From assembly GCA_036971715.1 (NCBI GenBank), contig JAVHJL010000004.1, positions 1,550,001-1,614,000 of the forward strand: DNA of 64,000 nt, in the 5' to 3' direction. Below, one piece after another: positions 25,880 to 36,001 of the stretch (position 1 is its first letter; each line of letters opens with the position of its first letter). Source of the stretch: Arthrobotrys musiformis. Lineage: Eukaryota; Ascomycota; Orbiliomycetes; Orbiliales; Orbiliaceae. The translations under genes and the position numbers were made by a program. The notes below the pieces were generated by a model. That model did not search any database and was not told where the DNA came from. It saw nothing but the letters and a program-made list of their open reading frames with translations.

Positions 25880-26683
25880 GGTGAAGTATCGCAATATTAA
25901 TATCCTTGTGGAGAAGGTTATGGAAGAGTTGAGGAAATGTATGGGGAAATGAAAAGATAGAGAGGCCGAGGAAATCTCTTCGGTCTTGCACAAGACAACG
26001 GATGAAAGATATCGCGATCGATGGGAGTAAGAATTAATTGGGCCTAAAAATGTAGTTGAGCTTGGGTATCCCTCGTTGTAATATATTTCCTCCATTCTGA
26101 TTATCTACTTAGGTATATACATAGCTCAATAGCCTACCTGTTGTCGGGTTTCAAGGCCATTACCATTATATAGCAAAATAACAGGATGTCTACTTTACAA
26201 ACCACTCCAAACCACATTATTTCAACATCAACATTCCTAAAAATGACGTTCGTGTGGCCTAGAACAATATCACAATCTGCAATCTCTACGGGGAACCAAC
26301 CCTATGAGAGGGTGGGTACGAGTAACGTATCCCGATTTCAGTATAACCAAGCTAATACGGTAGCCCTCAAAATATTTTCTTTACATCCATAAACAATTAT
26401 AAACAAAGGCTGCTCGGAAACAAATGCACTGAAAGAAGCAAAGAGAAGAAAAAAATGATACCTCCCAAACACCAGCAAACGGGAGAAGCCGACTCGACTT
26501 CGCAAACATACACAGACTAACGACGAACGAAAACAGCAGCATAGTACATTACAGGAAAAGAATCAGAGAATAGGAAATGGGTAACGAAATACGCCTACTT
26601 GGTTTCGGGGGCAATGAGCTGTCGAAAGTATCGGAGGGGTGTAAGACAAAGGGGAAAGGTTGAGGAGCAGATATAGAGGGCGA
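25880..26683. other. Convergent intergenic region
   Basis: 804 bases between the 3' ends of the pseudouridine enzyme and the SRC1-type gene. AT-rich, presumably two 3' UTRs. The short ORF at 26186-26392 looks like chance. Confidence 0.5.
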
Positions 26684-28991
26684 CTAGTAGAGAATTCTTG
26701 GTGTTAGCTCTTCTCGAGGCCTAACCAGTTCCTTCTTTTCCTCTTCGCCTCCCATAATGGCCCTGAGCTCTGCCTCATCCTTTTGGCTACCGCTCTCCCC
26801 GTCCCCAGCATCCATATCAAGAAGCGCAGAGCTTCCAATCCAAGTCCAACACCTCATAATCTCCCCCATGTGTTCGATGCTCGTTGTCCTAACATTGCTG
26901 TTCATTTCAACAACTTTAGCGACGCCAGTCCAGAGAGTCTGCCTCTTCTCGGGATCGAATTCTCGGGAGAGAATTTGATCACGTAGTTGATTTACGGGAA
27001 GATAAGCAATATCGGCGGTCCTGTCATTATAATACGCGCGCTGTTGCTGGGCAAGACGTTTAAGAGCGATACCGACGAGGCGTTGAACTTGGCGGGCATA
27101 TACTTGGCGTCTGAGCATTGAAGATCTAATCTTCAAGCTAGCGAGTATAAGTGTGATGACTCCAAAAATTTCGAGCTTCCAGCGGAAGAGGAGGGCGAGC
27201 GTATTTTTCCTGATGGCGCAAGTCCAGTTTACGTTGGAAAGGTCGGTGGATTTAAAGTATCGATCGCCGCCGCTGGATGGTGAATCGCAATTAGCTCCAC
27301 TGAATCTTAGCGGTCTCGAAAAGGACGGGATATACAAACCTAGTCATAGTAGTAACGACTTCATCCTTGTTTTCCAAGTCTTGAACCGCATTAAACCAAA
27401 GTTCATTGAACTGATCGTCGGATAGGGTTGGAGACTTCATTTCGTAAAGGGCGTCCTTAATGTCTTTCTCGGAGATACCTTGTTCCTCTTCCGACGTAGC
27501 TTTGATATAGCCGCATTCGATGGCAGCGGCTCGGTCCCTCAGCTTGGTAATAACAGCCTCCGAGAGGACTGAGACCCGTCGAATTTTTTCAGAGTCGGGT
27601 TGGCAGGTAGGTGCTAATGGAATCAGGCCACCGAGGGAGAAGGGATGTGGTACAAGAACATAGTCGGTGTAGCATTCGGTGCTCAGTCGGTCACGGCAGA
27701 CTGCGTGAGAGGGGCAAGTTTCGCATTGAGGGACAATCTTATCCGCCCATTCCAAATACCCAGTATTCCTGATAGCTGGCTTTCCGATACCACAATACCC
27801 GACTTTAATCTTCTCTTCCCTCCACCAAGCAGCGTATGCAACGATTGCAATGCTGAAGAGGGTAGTCAAAATGCTCATTAAAGTCGTACCGAGTTCGGAT
27901 TGTCCTTTCCTACGGGCCAGCTTTGTGACGGCGTTGGCATTCTCATCCTCAAGCTCGACTTCCAACTGCTCCTCTGGGGTGAACTCTTCGCCAGGTTCTA
28001 GCATATCAAGGCTCTGATCCTCCTCCTTGATGTATACCTCGTTATTGCCGAATATCCTTCGCTCGATTTCGTTATTATTGCTGTCGATTTCAGCTTGCAT
28101 GTTGGCGATGCTTTTGCGGTCCGGGGTTAGTGACTTGAACTTCGACATCGGGATCATCTTGACGGGGGTTGGTGAAAGGTTTGGTAGAGGAGAGACTCTA
28201 TCAAACTCAGGAGTCTGGGGCGATCTGCGAACGGATGGTAGGCCTTCTGTCCTCCGGCGAGAGCTGTCGACTTGTCGAGGGGTTGCTTTGTCGAGCATTG
28301 TTCGGCGTCGATTTGTATCAACCGGTTGTTGGTATCGAGGGGAGGAACCCATTTGGAAAGGGTTTTCATTTGAGAACACCGGCTCATCATCCACAGCCGC
28401 AACATGCTCCGGTGGTGGCGAAGGCGAAGGCTGTTTGACTGGCTCCGGTGTCTTGGGAGCAAGACTTCTCCTTACGCCTCTTCTAGCTCTGGGTGTCTCC
28501 TCCACGACGATAGTAGCGCCTTCATCGTCATCCGTCTCCTGCTGCACCATGGCCGACGACTTCCTGCCCCGCTTTACTGGCGAGGCAGTCCTCTTCCTTG
28601 GAGTAGCAACCTTTCGGGTGGCTTTTCTCACGGTAGCAACGATATCCTCGTCACCAGTGGTTTCGTCGTAGTCCGTCGTAGTCGTGGCGACAGAGCTAGC
28701 TTTTCGCCGAGGTGCCCTCTTCTTGGGGGTTCGACCAACCTCTGGTTCCCCAATAGTGCCATAATCCTCAGCGTTGACAATACCCCGCGCCGATGCCCTG
28801 ACTCTACCAGCCTCGGCGAGGAGTCGGGGTGCCTGTGGTGCAAGCTCGGTTTCGAAGATCTCAACTAGCTTCGCTTTCTTGACATTGCTAGGAAAGTCGA
28901 TTTCGTGCTTGAGCAGCAGATTGCGAATAACCGGCATGGTTAGAGAGCTGGCATCGAAGCCCGGTTGTAGATAGTACGTTTCGTCATCCAT
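26684..28991 (-). CDS. SRC1: Inner nuclear membrane protein, SRC1/HEH/MAN1 family
   Basis: Predicted 746-residue inner-nuclear-membrane protein that anchors chromatin and helps nuclear pore and envelope quality control. Residues 1-55 form a helix-extension-helix (LEM-like) fold (LQPGFDASSLTMPVIRNLLL...). Basic nuclear-import clusters follow (TPKKRAPRRKAS, KRTASPVKRGRKSS). Next come a long Ser/Pro-rich linker and transmembrane helix 1 (LMSILTTLFSIAIVAYAAWW, about 375-395). The lumenal loop has paired cysteines (CETCPSHAVC). The Man1-Src1 C-terminal domain contains ISEKDIKDALYEM. Transmembrane helix 2 is EIFGVITLILASLKI, and a C-terminal winged-helix-like part follows. One intron at 27273-27339 (67 nt, phase 2, branch-like GCTAAT) joins the two halves. 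A second AG, 33 bases upstream, is in the same frame but would give a 34-nt intron. Neighbours give no functional link. Confidence 0.9.
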
Positions 28992-30177
28992 GACGTCTGT
29001 CTGCCTGTGTGTATTGAAGTTTCTGATATGAGAGGGCGTATGAGTGTGATGTTAGTGAAGGGAAGAAATTTTATAATGCAAACGTGTCCCGTATATCTAT
29101 TAGCTTAGATGGGATCGCGCGACGGATTTCCCTAGCCTGGCAACAGTTTGTTTTGAAGAGTCGACAGACGAGGGAGGTGGAGTCGATGTAAACAAAAGTG
29201 CTAGTCCTAGTTCGCGTAGACCAGCTATGACTCAGCACGAAGAAGGGGAAGAAGGAAACGAAGAAGTTCGCGATGGGCCAGAAAGATAACGCTTTTTGAA
29301 GACGAATCGAGAATAATGACGATGGTGGCAAGCAGACACTTTTTTTTTTTTCTTCCTTAGTCTGGATCTCGAGCCAATGGCAATGTTATGTTGTTGTGGA
29401 TGGATGGATGGATTTGGTGGGTGTGGATGGGGGGAAGATTTGGTGGGTGGTCTCAGCGTTAGCCTGAAGTGGTGCTCCGTTGCCCAAACAAGAAAAAAAA
29501 AAATCGAGGAGTGTTCCAAAGAAGAAAAATCAAAACAAAGCGGCCGTCAGGATCAGGCTCGATATCGATATCCTGCGGGACTCGCGAATCACATATATTC
29601 TACCATCACCAACAAGATAGATTTCCTCGGTTCTTCTCTTCAGGCACAAAAAGACAGAAGAACGGAAGAAAAAAACCAAAAAAGTTTGGCCGGTGAGGCT
29701 CACGGCCAAACCGTGCATATGCTTTTGAGTCCCTACGTAATTCGCCATTCCGTTGAACGGGACGCGCCCGGAATCCCCATTCAGCGCTAGACCCAACTTC
29801 GAAATGCAACAGCAAACACATTCTCTTCAGCTTCTTCATTCGAACCTGTTGAACATTACTAGCCACTTAAGCAGGTACCTAGGTAACTGCCGCTAAAATA
29901 GAACATTATATTTGGTAAAATAGCATCTGGTAAAATAGCATTTGGTAATATAGTTAAGGTGGAAATTTAAGACGCATCAAACTCGCAGCCGACAGCCTGG
30001 TTAAACAGGCCCGAAATTTAGCCATCGTGGCCCACGAGCCCAGTATCGTAGGGCTCCTCACGATATGCTAATGCTATGGGCAAGGAGTTACTTCTTATTT
30101 AAATTATTCGTCACCTTTAGGCTCGTCCTCTCCAGGCTTATCGATCGCCCGGATTGTCGCCGCCGGAACCGCTATCA
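28992..30177. other. SRC1 upstream region and intergenic spacer
   Basis: About 1.2 kb. The left part must hold the SRC1 promoter. It contains GGAT repeats (about 29398-29410), GGTGGGTGTGG-type G-rich sequence (to about 29450) and A/T homopolymers. The right part carries a 15-nt triple repeat at 29911-29955. Short ORFs here overlap each other in opposite frames and show no family motif. Confidence 0.5.
29911..29955. repeat. 15-nt tandem repeat, three copies
   Basis: Three adjacent 15-nt units: TTTGGTAAAATAGCA, TCTGGTAAAATAGCA and a diverged TTTGGTAATATAGTT. They lie in an AT-rich spacer about 230 bases beyond the stop of the gene on the right. Function unknown. Confidence 0.8.
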
Positions 30178-31618
30178 TCATTCGAATTCTGGATCATCGA
30201 TCTTGCTTGTTGGGAAATATTTATTGACCCACATCTCCGCAAGCTGGATCTTGGTTATATCTTTTAAATAATAGTTGATTGGAACGCCAGCGGTACCCTC
30301 AGCCGCTTTCTTGAGGTAGTCGTCAAGTGCAGTCATCATTGAATTGATGTCCAGAACCTTATTGGAGCCGTCTTGGACTTCAGCCAAAGCCGACACGGCT
30401 GCTTTTATGTCACCGGCCTTCATTGCCATCATCTGTGCTCCAGTTCGTGCAGCTTCAGCGCCTTGCGCCGTGTTACCTTGTTCGTCAACAGCAGGGTTCT
30501 GGAGATTTGCGAGTGCTTCCATGGCTGACTTCGGGTTAAATTCGGCGAACTGTCGAACGCCGAGTTTAACCTCGCTGGAGACGATGGATGGGATGACACC
30601 CATGCAGATCAGCGTAACGTGGGAGCCCACATTTTGGGAACTGAGCAGATTTTTAATCTGGTTCGCAAAGGGGGCGTTAGGGCCAAAGCCACCAGCGGCG
30701 TCTTCAGACGATCCTGCAACTTTTACTTGCTCTTGCAGGCTGCTGGCCATGGCCGCGATTATACTCTGGGAGGACCTGGTATTTGGTTTGTTGACAACAT
30801 GTACCATGCCGACGAAACTAGAACCGAACGTCATTCCCGAAAGGATGCTGAATTTAGGGTCGCCCTCTTGTTCATTTCGCTTCGCCAATTCCATCACTTT
30901 CGCCTTGTCGGTTGGGATAAACTGATCGCCTGGAAACAGACGGTTCCAAACCCTGACCCCTTTGTCAACGTCCAAGATCAGCGGAGCTAAAACCGAGGCA
31001 TTTTTATGGGTACAGGAGACAGATAACACCAGGGTTCCAATGATATCATGTTGTCGAGCTTGTTCGGACACCTGTTTTCGAGCCGTATCGGTAGCTGAGG
31101 TGACAGATTGGTCTCCTAAGAAACTGACAGCTTTGGAAACGTAGTTGGATACCGTATCCGCAAAGTTCTGTCCTTTGTCCCTGACATCATCATCATAGGA
31201 GAAGTACTGAACATCCATATTCATCGAGTCAGCCGCGAGTGGAAGCGTCTTGATTTGCGATTTCGTGTAGTCCACGGGGGTCTCGACACTAGTATTGGCG
31301 CTGCGAAGTTTGGCGCGAAGAGACACCATAGCCATCTCGGCCTTTATTTTTAGGTCAAGGTATTTTAGCGTATCCCTTAATATCGGCATCCAGTCTCTCG
31401 GCGTTTTCATGAAGATTACCTGGATCGATATGCATGTTGGCGAGTTCGACTTTGAGCATATCGAGGCTCCGTCGAGAAGCTATGGCCGAATTGAGTTGTG
31501 CTTGAGCTGCATCGACAGGTCCCTGTTGATCAGCTATTTGCTTGACAATTCCCAGCGCTCCCTGGTCCACAACCTGTCCGAGGACAAGACTCGGGTCATA
31601 TGGGATCGTTGATGGCAT
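30178..31618 (-). pseudogene. Unnamed fungal protein (about 479 residues) with a +1 frame break
   Basis: Two overlapping frames together read as one soluble protein. The first runs from an ATG at 31618 (MPSTIPYDPSLVLGQVVDQG) for 85 codons to KGYAK near 31363. It then reaches TGA three codons later. The second frame continues with YLDLKIKAEMAMVSLRAKL and runs about 394 codons to TGA at 30178. The continuation includes LVLSVSCTHKNASVLAPLIL, DVDKGVRVWN, FGSSFVGMVHVVN, LICMGVIPSI and GVPINYYLK. Skipping one A in GCT AAA A TAC restores continuity. No intron with consensus sites and workable phase explains it; a 109-nt candidate would use a poor donor (GTCGAA) and delete coding-like text. No signal peptide or membrane span. 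I recall the general layout from uncharacterised fungal proteins but cannot name a function. It may be a real mutation, an assembly indel, or programmed +1 slippage. Confidence 0.6.
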
Positions 31619-32914
31619 AGTGGTAACTTGGAAACCAAAAAGAGGATGTATGTATAAAAAGAATTGTCTCGTTCCCAGCCCGCCCGGGTGAAAAAGAATC
31701 CGAAAACGAGGAGTATGATCTGTTGCGCGTAATATCCCCGCACCCGCAATGAATAGTTTAGCTTGGTTCCCTTTCTCGGGTTATGGGGAGGATTGGGGAG
31801 GATTGGGTGTTTATACCACTTTCCCCTTGCTATACGAAGAGAAAATCCTGCCTGCAAATCTTGAAGAGTTTCGTTCTTACTTTCCCACGACCCTTTTCCT
31901 TCGGCACTTCCGTAGAATTTCAGCTCGCGGTAAAGTCGAGTAAGTACAACCTTCTAGTTATCTGTATATTCCATTGCATTGTATATTAATCAACTAGGTG
32001 GTGCTTTTTGGAATTATCGCGAGAGGAACTCCGTGATGTTTGCTAAGTGAGAGATATTTCAAGTTCTATTCAAGCTCAAGTGTAGAGACGAGATTCATTC
32101 GATTGTAAATTCGTAACGCCATATACCGCATATGCCTCGAACCGTCAATGGATATTTAATTGCGACGAGACATCTCGAGCTCCCTTGGAAACTTATCGAA
32201 GGACTAGCTGGTCAAGTTTACGCTGTCTTGTCTATATAGCTTGAGTAATTATGCCATGATCGGTAAAAATGGACGACGGCTTCATAGCGCCGGCGTCGAT
32301 GCCATATCCTCATGGCCTCAGCTGATCGTTTACCCCTCTTTGAGCATGAGTGTACGTTGCAAGTGGGTTTCCTGAATTCAGCTGAAGTAGCAATCCCGAA
32401 GTGCGCAGCCAATAGTGGTTGAATGGGAACGAGGTTGGCGTACCTACATGCGCTGCTAGTCCGCAATTTCCGAACGCCACTCCCCACATACCACCAGGGC
32501 TCCACAGCTTGGCTTAACGATAAATATCGCAGCTGGCTTGACTCAACGAAACCGCGCTTTGCGATTGTTCCAATCAAAAGTTGATCCCAAAGCCATTATG
32601 GGCTCACAATTACTTTAGCGTGTGCAGCGACCGGAGAACCCTTACCCGATATAAATTCTGCGGTAGAAATATACCCGTCCCAGGTCTGGGTGCGAAACAA
32701 TATTGTGATATCAAGCTTTTAAGCTTTTTATTGTCTTGAATTACGGACTCGGCTACTACGGGATAACACACCCCTGGCCCGTTCGCACTCGGGACACGAC
32801 TACAGGTCTGGAACTAGAATCCGCAGCAGTCAGCCTCAGATTTTCCACTTCATGCAGGCCTTTTCGTGCACAGAAAATATCCTCGTAAATGTGACAATAC
32901 ACGGATTATACCCG
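31619..32914. other. Intergenic region, nothing recognised
   Basis: About 1.3 kb between the frame-broken gene and the RNase-like gene. The left third should contain the promoter of the frame-broken gene. The ORF at 32218-32577 (-) has no motif and uneven composition, and I leave it unannotated. Confidence 0.45.
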
Positions 32915-32941
32915 TTTCGTACCTTTCGTACCTTTCGTACC
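32915..32941 (+). repeat. 9-nt tandem repeat upstream of RNase-like gene
   Basis: Three exact head-to-tail copies of TTTCGTACC end 22 bases before a TATA-like element and about 115 bases before the start codon. The position suggests a promoter element, but no factor is known to me for it. Confidence 0.75.
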
Positions 32942-32963
32942 TAGTCTTGTTGCGCAAACCCCA

Positions 32964-32974
32964 TATTTATAAAA
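32964..32974 (+). promoter_or_regulatory. TATA-like element of RNase-like gene
   Basis: TATTTATAAAA lies about 81-91 bases upstream of the ATG at 33055, at a usual distance for a fungal TATA box. Confidence 0.5.
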
Positions 32975-33054
32975 GCCATCATTCCTCACACTACCACAGC
33001 ACCCATAACACATATTCAGGTCAATTGACTTTGCTACAACTCAGTTCCTCCACC

Positions 33055-33751
33055 ATGAATATTATATTTTTCTTCACCATAGCCACCCAGCTTCTTTTCA
33101 CCACGTGTACAGCCTCTCCAGTAGAAAGCGACCAGACGATCTTAAAAGATGGTCTATCCGCTTCCGAAAATGACGACTTTCACGCCGCTTGGAACGTTGT
33201 AGGGTCTTTGCCCCCCAGTCTATTTTACTGCGGGCCCAGGGACCGAAATGGCAATCGTAAGGCATACCAGCCCTCCGTAATCCCTATACTTTTAATTGCG
33301 TTAGTGGTGCTAATATAATCCTAGGGGCCCGCTTTGATGCGACGAAAATAAAAGAAGCTATCGAAAGAGCCAGCGATATATGGTACGGAAACAAAATGAC
33401 AGGTGGTTGCACAAGGCGTTAGTTTAAATATCCCACAGCCGCATATCTACCGTGTACTCCCACAGCTAACACTCGGTATAAGCGGCCACAATAAGGTATC
33501 CACAGGTTTTCCACGGACACGATATAGATTTCTCAGATTCCTGTCCCCACGATAATGGAATAGCCGACGACAGCTGGTACGAATTCCCAATCCTACCAAC
33601 TGGACTGTACTGTTCGGGGACGAACCAAGGAGCCTACCGAGTTATATATCAGGAGGCAGCGACGCAGGCCGGGAAGAAACCGTATGAGATCCGGTATTGT
33701 GGAATCACATATCACATAGACGCCGATACTGGCAGGTGCCATCCAAATTAA
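33055..33751 (+). CDS. Secreted RNase T1/N1-fold protein with altered catalytic site
   Basis: A 182-residue secreted protein. Exons 33055-33256, 33325-33402 and 33483-33751 sum to 549 bases in frame. Residues 1-20 are a hydrophobic signal peptide (IIFFFTIATQLLFTTCTA). The mature part has the order of the guanyl-specific microbial RNase family (RNase T1/F1). A helix FDATKIKEAIERAS is followed by Y-P-x at 99-101, WYEFPIL with Glu127, GAYRVIY with Arg146, and CGITYHID with His171. In active T1-type enzymes the Y-P-x motif is Y-P-H, and that His works with Glu, Arg and the second His. Here the position is Gln101 in my splice model. The extra Cys (114, 137, 166, 179) fit secretion. The fold also includes ribotoxins and RNase-like effectors of plant-pathogenic fungi; which role applies is unknown. 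The second intron's acceptor was chosen by frame and motif. Confidence 0.75.
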
Positions 33752-34498
33752 TTATTTCCTTAGTATACCAGCTTTCGAGACAAATATTGAAAAATTAAAT
33801 TTGTCGTCTGAACTGGCTGAAGTATTGCAAGGGCAGCAACGGCGGGATCAATATGCATGTATTACATCAACAATATTTATTTCAGACAATTACAGCTACA
33901 GAATGAAAATGTACAAATACGCGTTGTATATATATCTGACACCAAGTGACGTACGCTTTTAGAGAGAAACCTCAGTAGACGATGAAGAGTGCTAGAGTGC
34001 ACGCGGCGGCCGGCTTCTCTTCAAAAAAAATCCTGTATGGTGTTGTTAGTGTTGCAAAACTAAAAAGGTATTGCAGTACGCCCTCGAGACTAGCGTTTAC
34101 TATGTAGAGTCGACCTCGACGAGTTATAAGTCAAGTTTCATATAGATCTCTAAGCATATACGGGACGTCGAAAATTCCACATGCAAATTGAATATCTGAA
34201 TTTAATAGTGCTAGCACACCATATCCTAAACATACCGTACACCATTACTTCGTCTATGACACATCTTCACATGGAAGCTACAATCAATCCCAATCCCAAA
34301 GACTCAGTACACTCTCATCCCATCCCAAACTGCAAATTCACCTCCAACCTAAAGTCGAAATACCTCCAAAATCCTCGAACCTTCCAATTGTGTCATTTCC
34401 CCTCCGCGTTGCCACACACGTGATCAAACCCCCGTCCGCCATACCAAAATTCCCAAATCCGTCACCCACCTGCTTCCAAAAACGGTAATTTATTCTGT
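33752..34498. other. Intergenic region before small heat-shock gene
   Basis: About 750 AT-rich bases holding the 3' UTR of the RNase-like gene and distal promoter of the heat-shock gene. A CT/CA-rich tract runs near 34280-34400. No gene recognised. Confidence 0.5.
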
Positions 34499-34518
34499 GG
34501 AACCGAATCGAACGTTCC
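34499..34518 (+). promoter_or_regulatory. Heat-shock element (HSF site)
   Basis: GAA at 34500, 34505 and 34510 and TTC at 34515 fall on an exact 5-base spacing, matching contiguous nGAAn/nTTCn units. It lies about 125 bases upstream of the TATA box of the small heat-shock gene. A second GAAnnTTC pair lies at 34669-34676 in the probable leader. Three units share one orientation, so only the last pair is a classical inverted HSE. Confidence 0.65.
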
Positions 34519-34640
34519 AGCAACATCCGACAACACATATCGTAGTGTCTCGAAAGTACGGTGTGATTCTGGTAGTATCACGGTATTTCCATGACGTATA
34601 TTCGTAGCATCAACTAAAGATTATAGAAGAGGGGGAGGTG

Positions 34641-34648
34641 TATATAAA
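34641..34648 (+). promoter_or_regulatory. TATA box of small heat-shock gene
   Basis: TATATAAA occurs about 200 bases before the ATG at 34844, followed by a C/T-rich leader with CAAC/CAAA stretches. Together with the HSE it defines an inducible promoter. Confidence 0.7.
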
Positions 34649-34843
34649 CACCCCGTTTCATACCTTCCGAAGTTTCATCTCCATTCTTCAGATCATTCAC
34701 CAGTCTTCAGACTCTAATATCAAGAGCTTCAAATATCATAATTTAATTGATATCCAAACAAGCCTTCAAAAGCATCTACAAAAACCCCAAAAAACCCTCT
34801 TACAATTCTATCTCTCTATTTATCCAAATAAATAAAATACAAG

Positions 34844-35419
34844 ATGCTCTCATTCCCCCGCCTCATCTCCCGCGAAATGCGCCCCTGGCTCCGCCTCTTC
34901 GAAGAACTCGAAAACCCCCAACTCCAACACCACCCCTTCGCCTTCCGCTCCCAACTCTCATCCTTCACCCCCTCATTCGACGTCAAAGAAACAAAAGACT
35001 CATACCTCCTCGACGGCGAATTACCGGGAGTAACCGATAAATCCGCCCTAGACCTCACATTCGTCGACGACAACACCCTCGTTGTCAAGGGTCGAGTCGA
35101 AAAGAACACCGAGTCCGGAGCACCTACTCCTACCTCTGAAGTAGAGAAGGAGACGACGAGCTACCATGCTCCTTCTGTGGAGGAGGAAGGTGAAGCCTCC
35201 GCCGTAACGAAGGCGGCGACGAAGGAGGTGGAGAAGAAGGAAGATGGTGATAAATACTGGGTTCGCGAACGATATGTTGGTGAATTCCAGCGGGCCTTTA
35301 ATTTCCCGCAGTCGGTTGATCATGAAGCTGTTAAGGCTTCGTTGAAGGATGGGATTTTGAGTATTGTTGTGCCCAAGAAGAACAAGCCCGAGGGATTTAG
35401 GAAGATTAATGTCGAGTAA
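34844..35419 (+). CDS. Small heat-shock protein, HSP20/HSP30 family
   Basis: An ATP-independent chaperone of 191 residues in one exon, binding unfolding proteins under heat or stress. The N-terminal arm is LISREMRPWLRLFEELENP. The alpha-crystallin domain starts at about residue 43 (FTPSFDVKETKDSYLLDGEL with PGV) and includes LVVKGRVEK. It resumes after an insertion with RERYVGEFQRAFNFP and VKASLKDGILSIVVPK, the latter carrying the conserved A-x-x-x-n-G-[IL]-L signature. Between about residues 88 and 143 lies an acidic Glu/Thr/Ser-rich insertion. Such inserts are common in fungal Hsp30-type proteins. The tail (KKNKPEGFRKINVE) contains the I-x-V motif used in oligomer assembly. Lack of introns is usual for heat-induced genes. 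The upstream HSE and TATA box support heat regulation. Confidence 0.95.
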   Translation: MLSFPRLISREMRPWLRLFEELENPQLQHHPFAFRSQLSSFTPSFDVKETKDSYLLDGELPGVTDKSALDLTFVDDNTLVVKGRVEKNTESGAPTPTSEVEKETTSYHAPSVEEEGEASAVTKAATKEVEKKEDGDKYWVRERYVGEFQRAFNFPQSVDHEAVKASLKDGILSIVVPKKNKPEGFRKINVE

Positions 35420-36001
35420 ATCATCCTACCTCGAGGTCAAAATTCATCCTACGGGATTCGAAAATGGAAAAATATAAAAAGACCAAAAAAAAAATCATTG
35501 ACAACAATACTAGTCGATTCGGTTTTTCTTGACATTCACTCGATTTAACTTGAATTCTCAAACAAAACGAAACTTGATCAACTGTCTTTCCTTCATTTGA
35601 TATCTAATTTTGTCCTGCATCTTTTGTACCGATTCATTCCTTTCCAACGAAACCATTGCGACGGAGTCTCTGTTTTTGAAATGCAATCATGTACTTAATA
35701 CCAAATGATATCCCAGATTGCAAAGGAAATATATTACATCTCAAAAAAAAAAACCCCGTGCCAATTGTAAAATCCACACGCCGGCTGAAACGCGTGATAG
35801 CTAAGGCTCAAAATTCTTTCAAGGTCTGTACCAATTCTATAAAATCTATAATACACAATCGAACAATAGTCGACCTAGCCCCTCCTCGCCCGTTTAAACA
35901 ATCTATAGCACTCCATAAAGAAGTGTCGTTCCGAGTATAAACTATCACACCGTCGTATTAGTACCCATCGCCATATAAATTGTTAGATAAAAGGGAAAAA
36001 C
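35420..36001. other. Convergent intergenic region
   Basis: 582 AT-rich bases between the 3' ends of the heat-shock gene and RFT1. The ORF at 35689-35940 has no recognised product. Confidence 0.5.

Noticed and set aside
27306..27339. 34-nt intron in the SRC1-type gene as the main model
   Set aside because: Shorter than introns seen in the window; the 67-nt form in the same frame has a better branch-like sequence and a CAG acceptor.
28027..28671. 214-codon plus-strand ORF
   Set aside because: It lies wholly antisense to the SRC1-type exon and its composition mirrors the Ser/Arg-rich coding strand; a shadow.
30344..30990. Plus-strand ORFs of 193 and 123 codons
   Set aside because: Antisense to the well-supported second frame of the gene at 30178-31618; no family motif.
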